Origin: a virus
Length of the DNA: 36,815 bases
Strand: one strand, 5' to 3'
IMG/VR virus record: IMGVR_UViG_3300037427_000190
Location: 1 to 36,815 of that record
This document shows, one piece after another, positions 36,305 to 36,815 of this stretch. The notes beneath the pieces were generated by a model. That model made no database searches. It was not told the DNA's origin and saw only the letters and a list, made by a program, of their open reading frames with translations. A program made the position numbers and the translations under genes. Position 1 is the first letter of the stretch. Each line of letters starts with the position of its first letter.

Positions 36305-36815
36305 TTACTCGTCATATATCTTGCCGCCTGATTTAACGAACTCAGCCCTGTTACGGTGATCCATTGCATCAAAGTCAGCCCTAGTTACCTCAAGTTTTGC
36401 TTGGGCTTTACCCTCACTTCTAACAGCCCCGCCGCCTTGCGCTTGGCTACCATCTATGAGGAAAGGAAATGCCGACCTAATCGACCCTTCCAACTCCTCC
36501 ATGCTACTTACGGTCAGTTGCCCATTGTCATCCGTCACTCTAATTTGATCTTCAACCAGCGTCAGCCTTGCTGATATTTGCGATTGAAGTAAATTAGCTT
36601 TTTGAATATCTTTGGTCAGCTTTGCCGCCATTCTACCAGCTTCAGCGTCTATCTGTTGTTTTTGGGCATTGGTGTTCATTTCCTCAATGGTTCCCGTCAA
36701 ACTAGACACTTTTTCTTCTAGTGCTTTATTGAGTTGTTGTAACTCTGTTTGATCCCCCTTGCCGTCTGCCATTTTTGCGACCTTGTTTTGCATATCGTCA
36801 AAGTCTGCTTCTTTA
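36305..36815 (-). CDS. Head scaffold protein, C-terminal part (5' end lies at 1-343 after circularisation)
   Basis: The frame is open to the contig end and joins the N-terminal piece at 1-343. This part is coiled coil (LQQLNKALEEKVSSLTGTIE; EMNTNAQKQQIDAEAGRMAA), then a link and a C-terminal helix-turn-helix-like end (TRADFDAMDHRNRAEFVKSG) ending GGKIYDE. A basic C-terminal helix-loop-helix is the coat-binding element in P22 scaffold; here the ending has mixed charge. The stop at 36305 lies 11 bp before the coat gene start. An internal ATG at 36793 is only a Met within the full-length gene. Confidence 0.82.
   Translation of the reverse strand, partial: KEADFDDMQNKVAKMADGKGDQTELQQLNKALEEKVSSLTGTIEEMNTNAQKQQIDAEAGRMAAKLTKDIQKANLLQSQISARLTLVEDQIRVTDDNGQLTVSSMEELEGSIRSAFPFLIDGSQAQGGGAVRSEGKAQAKLEVTRADFDAMDHRNRAEFVKSGGKIYDE
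36628..36815. repeat. Direct terminal repeat of the contig (circular overlap), right copy
   Basis: Second copy of bases 1-188 with one silent difference (36755 C against 128 T). Removing one copy gives a 36,627-bp circle and restores the scaffold gene. Confidence 0.93.

Noticed and set aside
1-36815. CRISPR array, insertion sequence, integrase with att site
   Set aside because: No spaced direct repeats of CRISPR type, no transposase and no tyrosine or serine recombinase motif was seen; the direct repeats found are within protein genes, in the two promoter modules or at the contig ends.

Overview
The window is one complete, circularly closed bacteriophage genome. The first 188 bases recur at the end (1-188 = 36628-36815, one mismatch), so the unit genome is 36,627 bp and the scaffold gene is cut by the contig ends. 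The virion genes indicate a tailed phage with a long tail: terminase, DUF4055-type portal, Mu F-like minor head protein, P22-type coat protein, a lambda-like head-tail and tail cascade with a frameshifted tail chaperone, a tape measure of about 640 residues and a large FN3-bearing tail-tip protein. A Gram-negative, probably gammaproteobacterial host is suggested by the LexA-type boxes of the CTGT-N8-ACAG class, the lambda-type ninB/ninG genes, a phage lipoprotein, an M15 endolysin with a 3TM holin and a site one base away from the Pseudomonas-type parS. Lysine-rich microproteins next to the portal are common in marine phages. No integrase, polymerase, helicase or primase was recognised.

Almost everything is transcribed leftward (minus strand). 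Reading in that direction from a divergent promoter region at about 15.93-16.10 kb: (i) early genes 15.9-14.1 kb (two unknowns, an ERF annealing protein, an SSB-like protein with a canonical SSB tip, a Cro/CI-size HTH protein); (ii) a 327-bp gene-free stretch with hairpins and a candidate rightward small RNA; (iii) replication/recombination genes 13.5-10.8 kb (replication-protein domain, NinB, HTH-metallophosphoesterase, zinc protein, NinG); (iv) two tight runs of small unknown, often zinc-binding proteins, each opened by a nearly identical promoter plus LexA-like box (10.8 and 9.5 kb); (v) an accessory cassette 8.2-4.9 kb with ParB/Srx - PAPS-reductase-like (IbrA) - ParB/Srx (IbrB) - cupin; (vi) packaging and head genes 4.9-0 kb, continuing across the junction to scaffold and coat at 36.8-35.1 kb, followed by an intrinsic terminator; (vii) connector and tail genes 35.1-24.4 kb; (viii) a block of repeat-rich and fibre-like proteins 24.4-18.5 kb; (ix) a repeat lipoprotein and the lysis genes 18.5-16.36 kb. 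Many neighbouring genes overlap by 1-17 bp (ATGA or TAATG), indicating long translationally coupled operons.

Only one protein gene points right (16100-16366). It has its own promoter next to a perfect 7-bp inverted repeat, diverges from the early operon, and overlaps the end of the endolysin gene tail to tail. Two further rightward signals at 13.74-13.87 and 14.08-14.17 kb combine promoter-like sequence with strong intrinsic terminators and look like small RNAs on the strand opposite the early operon. The most interesting items are these putative RNAs, the duplicated LexA-like promoters, the parS-like site, the ParB/PAPS/ParB/cupin cassette, and a -1 frameshift signal in the tail chaperone gene.
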